From: Mycolicibacterium peregrinum | GTDB taxonomy: Bacteria; Actinomycetota; Actinomycetes; Mycobacteriales; Mycobacteriaceae | Direction of reading: 5' to 3' | Assembly: GCF_001665785.1 (NCBI RefSeq) | Contig: NZ_LZSO01000017.1 | Location: 1-64,000, forward strand | Length of the DNA: 64,000 nucleotides | Shown here: piece by piece, positions 9,733 through 17,603 of the stretch | Layout: each line of letters starts with the position of its first letter | How positions within the stretch are numbered: position 1 is the stretch's first letter | Notes under the pieces: model-generated | Seen by the model: only the letters and a program-made list of their open reading frames with translations | What the model was told of the DNA's origin: nothing | The model's database searches: none | Translations under genes and position numbers: made by a program

Positions 9733-10224
9733 TTGCATCCTTCTAGTTCGTTGACTGAGGCCCAGCGCGGTGCGGCGGTAGCGTTGTTCGAGCAGGGGCG
9801 GGGCTATAGCGTCACCGCGAGGTATCTGGGAGTGAGCCGGGGGCCGGTTCGCGAGATACATCGCCGTTGGGTCCTGCACGGCAGGAAGGTGCTGGTGGCA
9901 AAACCGACCAAAACGCAGTACTCGTTCGAGTTCAAGCTCGAGGTGGTGCGCAAGGTGATCGACGAGGGTGCGACCGCCCAGCAAGTAGCTCAGCAGTACC
10001 GGCTGTCCTCAGCCACGCTGGTGCAGACCTGGGTGCGGACCTACCGCCGGCTTGGTGAGGACGGGTTGAAACCCAAACCCAAAGGGCGCCAACCCAAAGA
10101 CGCTGATTCCTCGTCACAGGAGTTGACGGACCTGGCGCGGCTGGAGCAGGAGCTTGAGCGGCTGCGCGCCGAGAACGCCTACCTAAAAAAATTGCGGGCC
10201 TTGATGGCGCACGAACGGCGGTGA
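9733..10224 (+). CDS. IS3-family transposase OrfA (helix-turn-helix subunit)
   Basis: The 163-residue protein carries two helix-turn-helix regions (SVTARYLGVSRGPVREIHRRW near 26-46 and TAQQVAQQYRLSSATLVQTW near 80-99). A leucine-zipper coiled coil follows (about 133-156, LARLEQELERLRAENAYLKKL). It binds the element ends and regulates transposition. The start is TTG at 9733 with GGGGAG eight bases upstream. At 10185-10191 an A AAA AAA heptamer, in the reading frame required for -1 slippage, precedes the stop. Slippage leads directly into the orfB frame and would yield the OrfAB transposase. Confidence 0.85.
   Translation: MHPSSSLTEAQRGAAVALFEQGRGYSVTARYLGVSRGPVREIHRRWVLHGRKVLVAKPTKTQYSFEFKLEVVRKVIDEGATAQQVAQQYRLSSATLVQTWVRTYRRLGEDGLKPKPKGRQPKDADSSSQELTDLARLEQELERLRAENAYLKKLRALMAHERR
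10185..10191 (+). promoter_or_regulatory. Programmed -1 frameshift site (A AAA AAA)
   Basis: The heptamer A7 lies with its first A as the third base of the orfA CTA codon, the X-XXY-YYZ phase needed for -1 slippage. After slippage the frame reads open through ten codons into the GTG at 10221 and on through orfB. This is the known mechanism for making OrfAB in IS3-family elements. Confidence 0.75.
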
Positions 10225-11075
10225 AAGCCGCCGCTGTCGCCGCTCTCAAGGCTGATCATCGGTTGCCGGTGCTGCTGGAAGTCGCGCAGTTGGCGCGGTC
10301 GACGTTCTTCTATCACCAGGGCAAACCCGAGGCGCCTGATGCGCGCGCCGACCTCAAAGCCGCGATCGTCGAGGCGTTCGAGGCTGCCCACGGCCGATAC
10401 GGTCACCGCCGGATCCACACGGTGTTGATCCGACGAGGTTTTGTAGTGGCCAAAAAGACCGTGCTGGCGATGATGCGTGAGCTGGCGCTGATCTGCCGGG
10501 TGCGGCGCCGCCGGCGTTACAACTCCTATACCGGCGGGCCCGGTCAGGTCGCCGAAAATCTTCTCAACCGCGAGTTCAGCGCGAGCGCGCCGAATCAGAA
10601 GTGGGTCACCGACGTGACCGAGTTCCGCATCACCGATCGCAAGGTCTACTTGTCCCCGGTGCTCGATTTGTTCGATCGGTCGGTGGTGGCTTACGCGTGG
10701 TCGATGAGCCCGAATGTGGCGTTGACCAACACCTCACTGGCCGCAGCGATCGCCACCTTGGAAACGGGTGAATGTCCGCTGGTGCACTCTGATCAGGGTT
10801 TCCAATACCGGCATTGGTCCTGGCGCAAGTTGCTCGGCGACGCGCAGGCGCTGCAGTCGATGTCACGTAAAGCCAACTGCTACGACAACGCGGTCATGGA
10901 GAACTTCTTCGGCCACCTCAAGTCAGAAATGTTCCACCACAACCGGTTCGACACTGTCGAGGACTTTACTGCCGCCCTTGACACCTACATCCACTGGTAC
11001 AACACCGAACGAATCTCAACAAAGCTCAAGGGCCTGAGCCCGGTCCAATACCGAGCCCAGGCCCTTGCCGCTTAA
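10221..11075 (+). CDS. IS3-family transposase OrfB (DDE catalytic domain)
   Basis: The 284-residue frame contains the HTH_21 region (YGHRRIHTVLIRRGFVVAKKTVLAMM, about 53-78) and an rve-type DDE integrase core. Catalytic residues are D in WVTDVTEF (about 132), D in VHSDQGFQY (about 192) and E in NAVMENFFGHLKSE (about 228). The C-terminal HWYNTERISTKLKGLSPVQYR is typical of IS3 transposases. It is expressed mainly as the OrfAB fusion through the frameshift at 10185-10191. The GTG at 10221 is only the first possible internal start. No stop, frameshift or missing catalytic residue is seen, so the enzyme is probably functional. Confidence 0.88.
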   Translation: MKAAAVAALKADHRLPVLLEVAQLARSTFFYHQGKPEAPDARADLKAAIVEAFEAAHGRYGHRRIHTVLIRRGFVVAKKTVLAMMRELALICRVRRRRRYNSYTGGPGQVAENLLNREFSASAPNQKWVTDVTEFRITDRKVYLSPVLDLFDRSVVAYAWSMSPNVALTNTSLAAAIATLETGECPLVHSDQGFQYRHWSWRKLLGDAQALQSMSRKANCYDNAVMENFFGHLKSEMFHHNRFDTVEDFTAALDTYIHWYNTERISTKLKGLSPVQYRAQALAA

Positions 11076-11119
11076 GCTCCAAACGTCAGTGTCCAACTTC
11101 CGGGGACCACTTCAATTTT

Positions 11120-11142
11120 TGGGCAGGTTTGCGTCTGCTCGC
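11120..11142 (-). repeat. Right half of the split palindromic intergenic element
   Basis: TGGGCAGGTTTGCGTCTGCT (11120-11139, continuing CGC) is the partner arm of 9638-9660, with 22 of 23 positions complementary. It directly follows the right target duplication of the insertion sequence and ends 8 bp before the stop codon of the reverse-strand hydrolase gene. Confidence 0.7.
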
Positions 11143-11150
11143 CAGGGAAA

Positions 11151-11981
11151 TCAGGCGCGTACTGCGATGGTCGACAGGAGATCGGCGAGCCGGTCCGGCC
11201 GGTCGACCATCGAGAACGTGCGGGCGCCGTCGATCACCTCAAGGCGGGCCCCCGGGATGATCTCGGCGAGGCGTTCACCGTCGCCGAGTTCGAAGAACAC
11301 GTCGTCGGCCGACCATGCGATGAGTGTCGGCTTGTCGAACTCGGGTAGCCGCGCGACGACCCCGGTGGTGACCTCGGTGCGCAACGACAACGTGAACTGC
11401 CGGAGATCCTCGGCGACAGCGGGATTCTCCAGCGCGGTGCGCACCCACTCGTGGGTGAGCGCGTCGATGTTCGAGTGCGCCAGCCCGGCGTATGCCCGCT
11501 TGCGCACGATCGGGATCCGGATCAACTGGGCGCCAGTCCGGAACACGGTCTTGTTTCGGGCGGCGGCGATCAGTGGCTTGAGGATCGGTGGCGGAAAGTG
11601 TTCGAACGCATCGCAACTCGTCAGCACCAGGGCGCCGAGCCGCTCCGGGTGGTGCACCGCCACCAACTGCGTGACCACGCCGCCGGTGTCATTGCCGACC
11701 AGCACGACGTCGTCGAGATCCAGTGCGGCCAGAGTGTCGGCGACGATGTTCGCCACACCGCGGATGCTCCGGTCGGCGCCCGGCCGCAGCGGTTCGGGAT
11801 GCGCGCCGAGCGGCCAGGTCGGTGCGATGCACCGCAACCCCTGCGCCGCCAGTCTGGCGCTGACCTGACGCCACAACTGACCGCCCATCATGTACCCGTG
11901 TACGAAGACGACCGGCCTACCGTCCTTGGGGCCGAATTCCTCGTAATGGATGGTTCCGGCGTTAATCTCAATGGTCGACAT
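11151..11981 (-). CDS. Alpha/beta hydrolase with Asp at the nucleophile elbow; catalytic His not in its usual place
   Basis: The 276-residue protein has the alpha/beta-hydrolase fold: oxyanion segment VFVHGYMMGG (26-34), nucleophile elbow GNDTGG with D98 where haloalkane dehalogenases and epoxide hydrolases have Asp, and the acid-strand segment AWSADDVFFELGDG. The expected histidine motif near the C-terminus (usually xxGHFP) reads GARTFSMVD, with T255 where His is expected. Either another His acts, or the enzyme is altered or non-hydrolytic. It is divergent from a TetR-family regulator gene with 62 bp between starts, so repression by that TetR is likely. Confidence 0.75.
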   Translation of the reverse strand: MSTIEINAGTIHYEEFGPKDGRPVVFVHGYMMGGQLWRQVSARLAAQGLRCIAPTWPLGAHPEPLRPGADRSIRGVANIVADTLAALDLDDVVLVGNDTGGVVTQLVAVHHPERLGALVLTSCDAFEHFPPPILKPLIAAARNKTVFRTGAQLIRIPIVRKRAYAGLAHSNIDALTHEWVRTALENPAVAEDLRQFTLSLRTEVTTGVVARLPEFDKPTLIAWSADDVFFELGDGERLAEIIPGARLEVIDGARTFSMVDRPDRLADLLSTIAVRA

Positions 11982-12023
11982 GGATGACTCCCAGCTCGAT
12001 ACACATTTACAAACAGCGTGTCC

Positions 12024-12032
12024 GTAACTTAC
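12024..12032. promoter_or_regulatory. Candidate TetR operator
   Basis: GTAA-C-TTAC (12024-12032) is a perfect short palindrome in the 62-bp divergent region between the hydrolase gene and the TetR gene. A second, wider dyad ATACAC (11999-12004)/GTGTAT (12040-12045) encloses it. Either may be the operator for auto- and neighbour regulation. Confidence 0.35.
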
Positions 12033-12043
12033 CAACAGGGTGT

Positions 12044-12649
12044 ATGGAAAACAAGAGACGTACCCAGGAAGAGCGTTCCGCGGCGACCCGCGAGGCGTTG
12101 ATCTCGGCTGCCCGCCGGCTGTGGGGCGAACGTGGGTATGCCGAGGTGGGCACCCCCGAGATCGCGACCGCAGCCGGCGTGACCCGTGGCGCGATGTACC
12201 ACCAATTCGCTGACAAGGCAGCGCTTTTCCTCGCGGTAGTGGAGGTGGTCGAGCAGGATGTGATGGGCCGGCTGGCGGCCGAGGTGGCCGCATCGGGTGC
12301 GACGTCGCCGGCCGACGCGATCCGGGCCGCGGTCGACGGCTGGCTGGAGGTTTCCGGTGATCCCGAGGTGCGGCAGTTGGTCTTGCTCGACGCCCCGAGT
12401 GTGCTCGGTTGGGCGGGCTTCCGCGACGTCGCCCAGCGCTACAGCCTCGGATTGACGGAGCAACTCCTCGCCGAGGCCATCGAGGCGGGCCAGCTCGCGA
12501 AGCAGCCGGTGCGGGCGTTGGCGCATGTGCTGATCGGTGCGCTCGACGAGGCGGCCATGGCCATCGCCACCGCTGAGGATCCGAAGAAGGCCCGCCGCGA
12601 GATCAGGCAGGTGTTACGCCGCCTGATCGACGCGATGTTGTCGGGTTGA
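12044..12649 (+). CDS. TetR-family transcriptional regulator
   Basis: The 201-residue protein has an N-terminal TetR helix-turn-helix (about 12-58; TREALISAARRLWGERGYAEVGTPEIATAAGVTRGAMYHQFADKAALF in successive pieces) and a helical ligand-binding domain that dimerises. It diverges from the alpha/beta-hydrolase gene, the usual arrangement for local repression relieved by the enzyme's substrate. I prefer ATG 12044 over the upstream in-frame ATG at 11984, because the latter would put the start inside the divergent promoter region. No strong Shine-Dalgarno is present, so it may be leaderless. It ends 15 bp before the convergent PucR-type gene. Confidence 0.85.
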   Translation: MENKRRTQEERSAATREALISAARRLWGERGYAEVGTPEIATAAGVTRGAMYHQFADKAALFLAVVEVVEQDVMGRLAAEVAASGATSPADAIRAAVDGWLEVSGDPEVRQLVLLDAPSVLGWAGFRDVAQRYSLGLTEQLLAEAIEAGQLAKQPVRALAHVLIGALDEAAMAIATAEDPKKARREIRQVLRRLIDAMLSG

Positions 12650-12664
12650 TTTCAGCGCTCGCGA

Positions 12665-13846
12665 TCAGCCCGCTCCGTTCCTGCTGGCGTCGATCATGAA
12701 CGCGATGGTGACAGTGGCCAGGTCATTCGTCTTGGCGAGGTCGAGGCCGGTGAGCTCGGTGAAGGCACGCAATCGCGCGCGCACCGTGTTCCGATGCCGG
12801 TAGGTCCGCTCGGCAATGTTGGCGATGGCGCCTCCGTTCGCGGCGAGGTCGCCCACAGTCTCGGTCAGGCCGTGCCGTTCACTGGCGCTGAGCCTCGCCA
12901 GCGGGCCGAAGACGGCAGAGTGGATCGCGCCCGACAACTCCTTGTTCGCCGCGACGACGGCGTGAAGCCAGTTGTCCTGCAAGCGGGTGACACCGCTGCC
13001 GGACCGGCCCTGAACGGACATCCGGGCCAGCCGAATGGCGCGGGCCACCGAGCCGAGCCCATCGGCGGTCGCCACCGAGCACGTCTGACCGTTCAGCGCG
13101 GCCAGTTCCTCGACGATGTCGAAAGAGTCGTCGGCGGTGTGGACCACGCCCCGTAGCTCCCGGGCCCACCAACCGAAGTAGAACGACCGTCCGGACGCCT
13201 GAAGCGTGGCGCTGCACTCGGCGAGGAGCTCCGGGCGCGGGGTCGGAAAGGCGCCGACGATGCAGTGGTAGCTGCCCTCGGTGGGCAGTCCCAACACGCG
13301 CGCCGCGTCATCGATCGTGCTCGGCTCCAGCTCATCGTCCATGAGCAGCTGATCGAAGGCGGCCGAACGAATTTCGTCAAGGCTCTCCTGGGTGGTCTGG
13401 TACCCGCGGACGACGTGCTCGGTGTTGAGTTCAACCGCCTCCCACACCATCAGGGACGAGCGTTCGAGGAAATCGGCCCGTAGATCCTCGCCGACCGCAC
13501 GGCCCTCCTCGATCAGAGCCTCCCACAACGATTTCAGGTCGATTCGAAAGGCATGCAGCACGCTCGATAGCGGAATACCCTGGCGGGCGCGGAGTTTCCC
13601 GAGTTCGAGTGCGGAGGATTCCAGGTCGGCCGGAATGTCCTCGCCGGCGAGTCGGGACAACGCCAACCGCATCGTCCGATCCATGTGGTGCCTGAGGTCG
13701 GTGCGGCTGACCGGGCCGTCGGTGTAGTTCGGCTCGTCCTTGATGGTGCGGGTCACCGTCCGGTCCACGATCTCGTCGAGGTGAATGTCGAGCAGTCGGC
13801 GGGCGGTTGTCCTGATCAGCTGCGTGGTGGGGTCCAGCTGTTCCAT
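12665..13846 (-). CDS. PucR/CdaR-family transcriptional regulator
   Basis: The 393-residue protein has a long N-terminal helical region and a central GGDEF-like/CdaR domain. The C-terminal PucR-type helix-turn-helix (about 335-385) contains IANIAERTYRHRNTVRARLRAFTELTGLDL. The RHRNTVRARL recognition segment is diagnostic of the family, whose members usually activate catabolic genes in response to the pathway substrate. It diverges from the five-gene operon starting at 14034 with 187 bp between, so it is the probable specific regulator of that operon. It reads toward the TetR gene. Confidence 0.85.
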   Translation of the reverse strand: MEQLDPTTQLIRTTARRLLDIHLDEIVDRTVTRTIKDEPNYTDGPVSRTDLRHHMDRTMRLALSRLAGEDIPADLESSALELGKLRARQGIPLSSVLHAFRIDLKSLWEALIEEGRAVGEDLRADFLERSSLMVWEAVELNTEHVVRGYQTTQESLDEIRSAAFDQLLMDDELEPSTIDDAARVLGLPTEGSYHCIVGAFPTPRPELLAECSATLQASGRSFYFGWWARELRGVVHTADDSFDIVEELAALNGQTCSVATADGLGSVARAIRLARMSVQGRSGSGVTRLQDNWLHAVVAANKELSGAIHSAVFGPLARLSASERHGLTETVGDLAANGGAIANIAERTYRHRNTVRARLRAFTELTGLDLAKTNDLATVTIAFMIDASRNGAG

Positions 13847-13895
13847 GGGCCATCCCGTTCTCTAGTTCGGCGCATCGTCATTGATGCGTACGAAT

Positions 13896-13928
13896 GTGCA
13901 TTTCGCCCAATATATGGCCCAAATGCGC
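13896..13928. promoter_or_regulatory. Imperfect 33-bp dyad, candidate PucR operator
   Basis: GTGCATTTCGCCC (13896-13908) and GGCCCAAATGCGC (13916-13928) are inverted copies at 10 of 13 positions with a 7-bp AATATAT spacer. They lie in the divergent region between the PucR-type gene and the kinase/phospho-lyase operon. A second inverted pair, ATTGTGG (13933-13939) and CCACAAT (13981-13987), lies closer to the operon. Position and symmetry make both candidate regulator sites. Confidence 0.35.
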
Positions 13929-14033
13929 GCCAATTGTGGCATTGACCGCATCGCTTTGACCTCATTGAATGTGTGCTGCCCCACAATCACGTGCTGTGTC
14001 CGGACAACAACCCGGCCAGCGGAAGGATGATCG

Positions 14034-15101
14034 ATGCCGCAATCGCAAGGTGCACTGCCCGTCACCGATGACTCCTGGGGGTCGACGCTGACAGACCTGC
14101 TCGGCGAGGAATACGGCCTGTCGATCGTCGACCTGACGTTCCTGGGCGGTGAGTTCGACCGCAACTACCGCGCGAACGCCGACTCCGGTGATTGCTTTCT
14201 GGCCAAGCTGCAGATCCGTGGAGAAGGCCATCGTGATCGGCGATGGCAGGAAGACATTCTCATGCACCTGGCCGGACGAGATCCCGGCGTCGCGGTGCCC
14301 ACGATCGTGCTACCGGCGCGCGGTGGCCGGCATGTCCGACTCGACAACGGACGTGAAGTGCTGACGGTCTTCAACTGGGTACACGGCCTGGAATGGGCCA
14401 AGTTGGACCGGCATTCGGATGCCCTCCTGGTCCAGCTGGGTGCGACAGCCGCTCGCATCACTGCGGCCCTGGACGGGTTTCCGCCGGAAAGCCTTCGGGC
14501 CACCCATCACTGGGACATCACCCAGGCCCGCGCCGCGATCTCATCCTGCCTCGCCGACGCTCCGAATCTGGCCGGCATGGACTACGTACAAACCGCTTTG
14601 AGATGGTTCGACGAGGTCGAGCCGGCGTTGTCGGCACTGCCCCGCGCCGTGGTGCACAACGACCTCAACGACAACAACGTTCTCGTCGATGAACACTGCG
14701 ACGAGATATCGGGAGTGCTGGACTTCAACGACGCGCTATACAGCGTGCGTGTCGCCGAGCCGACAATCGCCGGTGCCTACGCGATGTTGCGTCAGGCCGA
14801 CCCATTGCGGGCACTCGGCCGGGTGATCGGCGGATACCACGCGGTGACCCCGCTGACCGACGATGAACTGGCTGTGGTCTATCCGTTGGCGGCGTCGCGA
14901 TTGTGTGTGCAGGCCCTGACCTGGACGTCGCGAGCCAATACCAATCCCACTGCATACGGCAGCATGCGGATGCGGTTCACGCTGCCGACTCTGCACCGTG
15001 TACTGGCCGTCGATCCCGAAGAGGCTGCGGCACATATCTGTTCAGTCGCTGACGAAGTTGCGGCCGGCGTCGACTTTCCCGGCGAGCCGGGGGAGCGGTA
15101 G
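14034..15101 (+). CDS. APH-fold small-molecule kinase (candidate amino-alcohol or hydroxylysine kinase)
   Basis: The 355-residue protein has the aminoglycoside-phosphotransferase/choline-kinase fold. Its Brenner motif is H208-N-D210-LNDN-N215, and the metal-binding DF motif is D230-FND, with FLAKLQ as the ATP lysine strand. The adjacent gene encodes a class III PLP enzyme of the phospho-lyase type. The same two domains act in sequence in animals (hydroxylysine kinase and phospho-lyase). I therefore infer that it phosphorylates the hydroxyl of an amino alcohol such as ethanolamine, 1-amino-2-propanol or hydroxylysine. An antibiotic-resistance role is less likely in this context. It is the first gene of the operon; 6 bp separate it from the next. 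Confidence 0.75.
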   Translation: MPQSQGALPVTDDSWGSTLTDLLGEEYGLSIVDLTFLGGEFDRNYRANADSGDCFLAKLQIRGEGHRDRRWQEDILMHLAGRDPGVAVPTIVLPARGGRHVRLDNGREVLTVFNWVHGLEWAKLDRHSDALLVQLGATAARITAALDGFPPESLRATHHWDITQARAAISSCLADAPNLAGMDYVQTALRWFDEVEPALSALPRAVVHNDLNDNNVLVDEHCDEISGVLDFNDALYSVRVAEPTIAGAYAMLRQADPLRALGRVIGGYHAVTPLTDDELAVVYPLAASRLCVQALTWTSRANTNPTAYGSMRMRFTLPTLHRVLAVDPEEAAAHICSVADEVAAGVDFPGEPGER

Positions 15102-15107
15102 CCGAAG

Positions 15108-16454
15108 ATGAATGCTCACCGCACCTACATGGCCAATGCCTACGACGGCAACGACGAGTCTCTCGACCCCGCCGCCCGAGAGCTCATTCGCCGCCGCTCT
15201 GCGGTTCTCGCCCCCAGCTATCGCCTGTTCTACCGGGCGCCGGTCAGCATCGTTCGCGCCGAAGGGGTTTGGCTCTACGACGCCGATGGCCGACGTTACC
15301 TCGACGCCTACAACAACGTTCCGGCGGTCGGTCACAGCAACCCGCACGTAGGGCGGCGCGTCGACGAACAGATGCGGGTGCTCAACACCCACACCAGATA
15401 CCTGACCGAACCACTGATCGCCTACTCGGAGCGACTGCTCGGCCTGTTCCCGCCGGAGTTGTCGAAGGTCGTCTACACGTGTACCGGAAGCGAGGCCGTC
15501 GACCTGGCCCTGCGGATAGCCCGGTATCAGACTGGGGCCCGCGGCATCATCTGCACCAGCCACGCCTACCACGGCACGACCACCGCCGCCGCCGAGATCT
15601 CGCCCAGCCTGGGCCCGAACAATCCCATCGGCCAGGACGTTGTTCTGGTCGACGTGCCCGACTCGTACCGCGACGATCCCGACACCGCCGCAGGAATGTT
15701 CGCCCGCCGGGTCGAGGAGGCCATCGAGACGCTGCGGCAACAGGGCGTCGGTGTGGCGGCGTTGATCGCCGACTCTGTGCTGTCGAGCGACGGAGTGCAG
15801 ACCGACCCAGCCGGGTGGCTGGCCCCGGCCGCCGATCTGGTCCGCGAGGCGGGCGGAATGTGGATCGCCGACGAGGTCCAGCCAGGTTTCGGCCGGCTGG
15901 GCACTGGATGGTGGGGATTCACCCGGCACGGGCTTACCCCAGACCTGGTGGTCCTCGGCAAACCCATGGGCAACGGCTTGCCCATCGCCGCAGTGGTGGG
16001 CACCGACACCGCAATGGTCAGATTCGGACGGGATATCCGCTACTTCAACACGTTCGGTGGAAACCCGGTCAGCATCGCGGCGGCTAACGCGGTACTCGAT
16101 GTGATCGAGGACGATGACCTGATCGACAGTGCGGGCGTGGTCGGCACCCGACTGCTGACCGGGCTGGAGCAGGTGGCGCAACGGCACCCCCAGATCGGGC
16201 ACGTCCGCGGCTGCGGTCTCTTCGTGGCCGCCGAGTTCGTCACCGACCGCGAAACCAGAGCGCCGGATGCCGCCACCGCCACGGCGGTGGTCAACGAATT
16301 GCGGGACCGGGGCATCTTGATCAGCGCATCCGGGCGATCCGAGAACGTGCTGAAGATCCGTCCCCCCTTGCCGTTCGAAGCCAAGCACGCCGACCACGTG
16401 GTGACGGTAATCGACGAGGTCCTGACCGCCGCCGCCAAGAAGAAACCGAACTAG
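15108..16454 (+). CDS. Class III PLP enzyme, AGXT2L-type phospho-lyase candidate
   Basis: The 448-residue protein has the class III aminotransferase fold: GSEAVDLALR (PLP phosphate), SHAYHGTTTA, the PLP-nitrogen Asp in IADEVQPGFGRLG (D255) and the Schiff-base lysine K285 in VLGKPMGNGLPIAAV. The GKPMGNG signature is typical of ethanolamine-phosphate and 5-phosphohydroxylysine phospho-lyases rather than ordinary aminotransferases. The expected reaction is elimination of phosphate and ammonia from the phosphorylated amino alcohol, giving an aldehyde. The upstream kinase supplies the phosphate ester and the downstream dehydrogenases can process the aldehyde. A plain omega-aminotransferase remains possible. 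Confidence 0.8.
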   Translation: MNAHRTYMANAYDGNDESLDPAARELIRRRSAVLAPSYRLFYRAPVSIVRAEGVWLYDADGRRYLDAYNNVPAVGHSNPHVGRRVDEQMRVLNTHTRYLTEPLIAYSERLLGLFPPELSKVVYTCTGSEAVDLALRIARYQTGARGIICTSHAYHGTTTAAAEISPSLGPNNPIGQDVVLVDVPDSYRDDPDTAAGMFARRVEEAIETLRQQGVGVAALIADSVLSSDGVQTDPAGWLAPAADLVREAGGMWIADEVQPGFGRLGTGWWGFTRHGLTPDLVVLGKPMGNGLPIAAVVGTDTAMVRFGRDIRYFNTFGGNPVSIAAANAVLDVIEDDDLIDSAGVVGTRLLTGLEQVAQRHPQIGHVRGCGLFVAAEFVTDRETRAPDAATATAVVNELRDRGILISASGRSENVLKIRPPLPFEAKHADHVVTVIDEVLTAAAKKKPN

Positions 16455-16462
16455 GAGCAAAT

Positions 16463-17569
16463 ATGCGCGCAGTGTTGTTCTCCGGGAACGCCGGAAAAGT
16501 CGAGGTAGCCGATGTCGACCTGGCCAAGCCTGGTCCGGGCGAGGTCAGGGTCAAGATCGCCGCGACGGGCGTCTGCCATTCCGATCTGCACATCATCCGC
16601 AACGAATGGCCGCTACCGGTGCCGATGGTGCTCGGCCATGAGGGCAGCGGAGTGGTCACCGAATTAGGTTCCGGCGTCACGGATCTGGAAGTCGGCGACC
16701 ATGTCGTGCTGTCCTGGGTCGCCCCGTGCTACGAGTGCCGGTACTGCCAGTCGGGGCATGAGGCTCGCTGCACCGTTGCGATGAACCTCGTCGCCCCCGG
16801 CGGCGTGCTGTACGACGGCAGTTCGCGAATCAGCCGAGATGGCGAGACGATCTACCACTACCAGGGCGTCTCTTCGTTCGCCGAAGAGGCGATCGTGCCC
16901 GCCAGCGGTGCCATCCGCGTCCGTAAGGATGCCCCGCTCGACGTCATCTGCCTTATCGGATGCGCGATCGCCACCGGCGTCGGCGCCGTCACCAACACCG
17001 CGAAGGTCGAAGCGGGCGCGACCGTGGCCGTGATCGGTTGTGGCGGAGTCGGTCTGTCGGTCGTGCAGGGTGCGCGCATCGCCGGCGCGAGCCGGATCAT
17101 CGCGGTCGACATCCAGCCGGAGAAGACCGCCATTGCGCTCACCCTCGGTGCCACCGACAAGATCGACGCCGCAACCACCGATCCGGTTGCCGCACTCCGT
17201 GAAATCCTTCCCGACGGTGCCGACTACGTGTTCGACGCGATCGGCAAGATCGCCACCACCGAGCAGGCCATCGGCATGCTGGGCCTGGGTGGAGCGGCCG
17301 TCGTGGTCGGGCTTCCTGCGGCCGGGGCCAAAGCGTCCTTCGAGCCGCTGGCGCTGGCCGAGGCCGATCAGCGCATCCTGGGCTCCAACTACGGAAGTGT
17401 CCGTCCCGCAATCGACATTCCCAAACTGGTCGACCGCTACATGGACGGCGAACTCAAGATCGACGAACTGGTGACCGCCCGTCGTCCGTTGGAGGAAGCC
17501 GCTGAGGCGCTCGACGAACTTGCCACCGGCGCCTCGCTACGCACCCTGCTCATTCCCGGTCAGAACTGA
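16463..17569 (+). CDS. Zinc-dependent alcohol dehydrogenase, class III-like
   Basis: The 368-residue medium-chain dehydrogenase has catalytic-zinc residues C38, H59/E60 and a Cys in LIGCAIATG near 167. The structural-zinc cysteines are C89, C92, C95 and C103 (PCYECRYCQSGHEARC). The NAD-binding GxGGVG motif is VIGCGGVGLSVVQGA near 190. It resembles the benzyl-alcohol/formaldehyde dehydrogenase branch. In the operon it could interconvert the aldehyde made by the phospho-lyase and its alcohol. TAGGAG overlaps the previous stop codon and serves as ribosome binding site; the ATG is 9 bp from the preceding gene. Confidence 0.85.
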   Translation: MRAVLFSGNAGKVEVADVDLAKPGPGEVRVKIAATGVCHSDLHIIRNEWPLPVPMVLGHEGSGVVTELGSGVTDLEVGDHVVLSWVAPCYECRYCQSGHEARCTVAMNLVAPGGVLYDGSSRISRDGETIYHYQGVSSFAEEAIVPASGAIRVRKDAPLDVICLIGCAIATGVGAVTNTAKVEAGATVAVIGCGGVGLSVVQGARIAGASRIIAVDIQPEKTAIALTLGATDKIDAATTDPVAALREILPDGADYVFDAIGKIATTEQAIGMLGLGGAAVVVGLPAAGAKASFEPLALAEADQRILGSNYGSVRPAIDIPKLVDRYMDGELKIDELVTARRPLEEAAEALDELATGASLRTLLIPGQN

Positions 17570-17603
17570 TCCGCGAGATCGAACACCGAAGGACATCACA
17601 GAA

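Larger units (their letters stand above)
9673..11114 (+). mobile_element. IS3-family insertion sequence, complete (1442 bp)
   Basis: Terminal inverted repeats of 24 bp start TGAAGTGCTCCCCGGAAGTT (9673-9696) and mirror 11091-11114, with one mismatch (position 8). The ends are TG...CA, as in the IS3 family. A 3-bp direct repeat ATT flanks both sides (9670-9672 and 11115-11117), consistent with target duplication. Inside are orfA and orfB in the classical overlapping -1 arrangement with a slippery A7 run. The DDE residues are intact, so the element may still be mobile. OrfA length and motifs suggest the IS150 subgroup. It inserted into the loop of an intergenic palindrome and disrupts no gene. 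Confidence 0.92.

Noticed and set aside
9673..11114. Possibility that the flanking 23-bp arms belong to the insertion sequence
   Set aside because: The 24-bp TG...CA inverted repeats and the ATT target duplication lie inside the arms, marking the true element ends.
15042..16460. Reverse-strand frame antisense to the phospho-lyase gene
   Set aside because: No motif, low-complexity Gly/Arg/Val composition, and the opposite strand carries the PLP enzyme.
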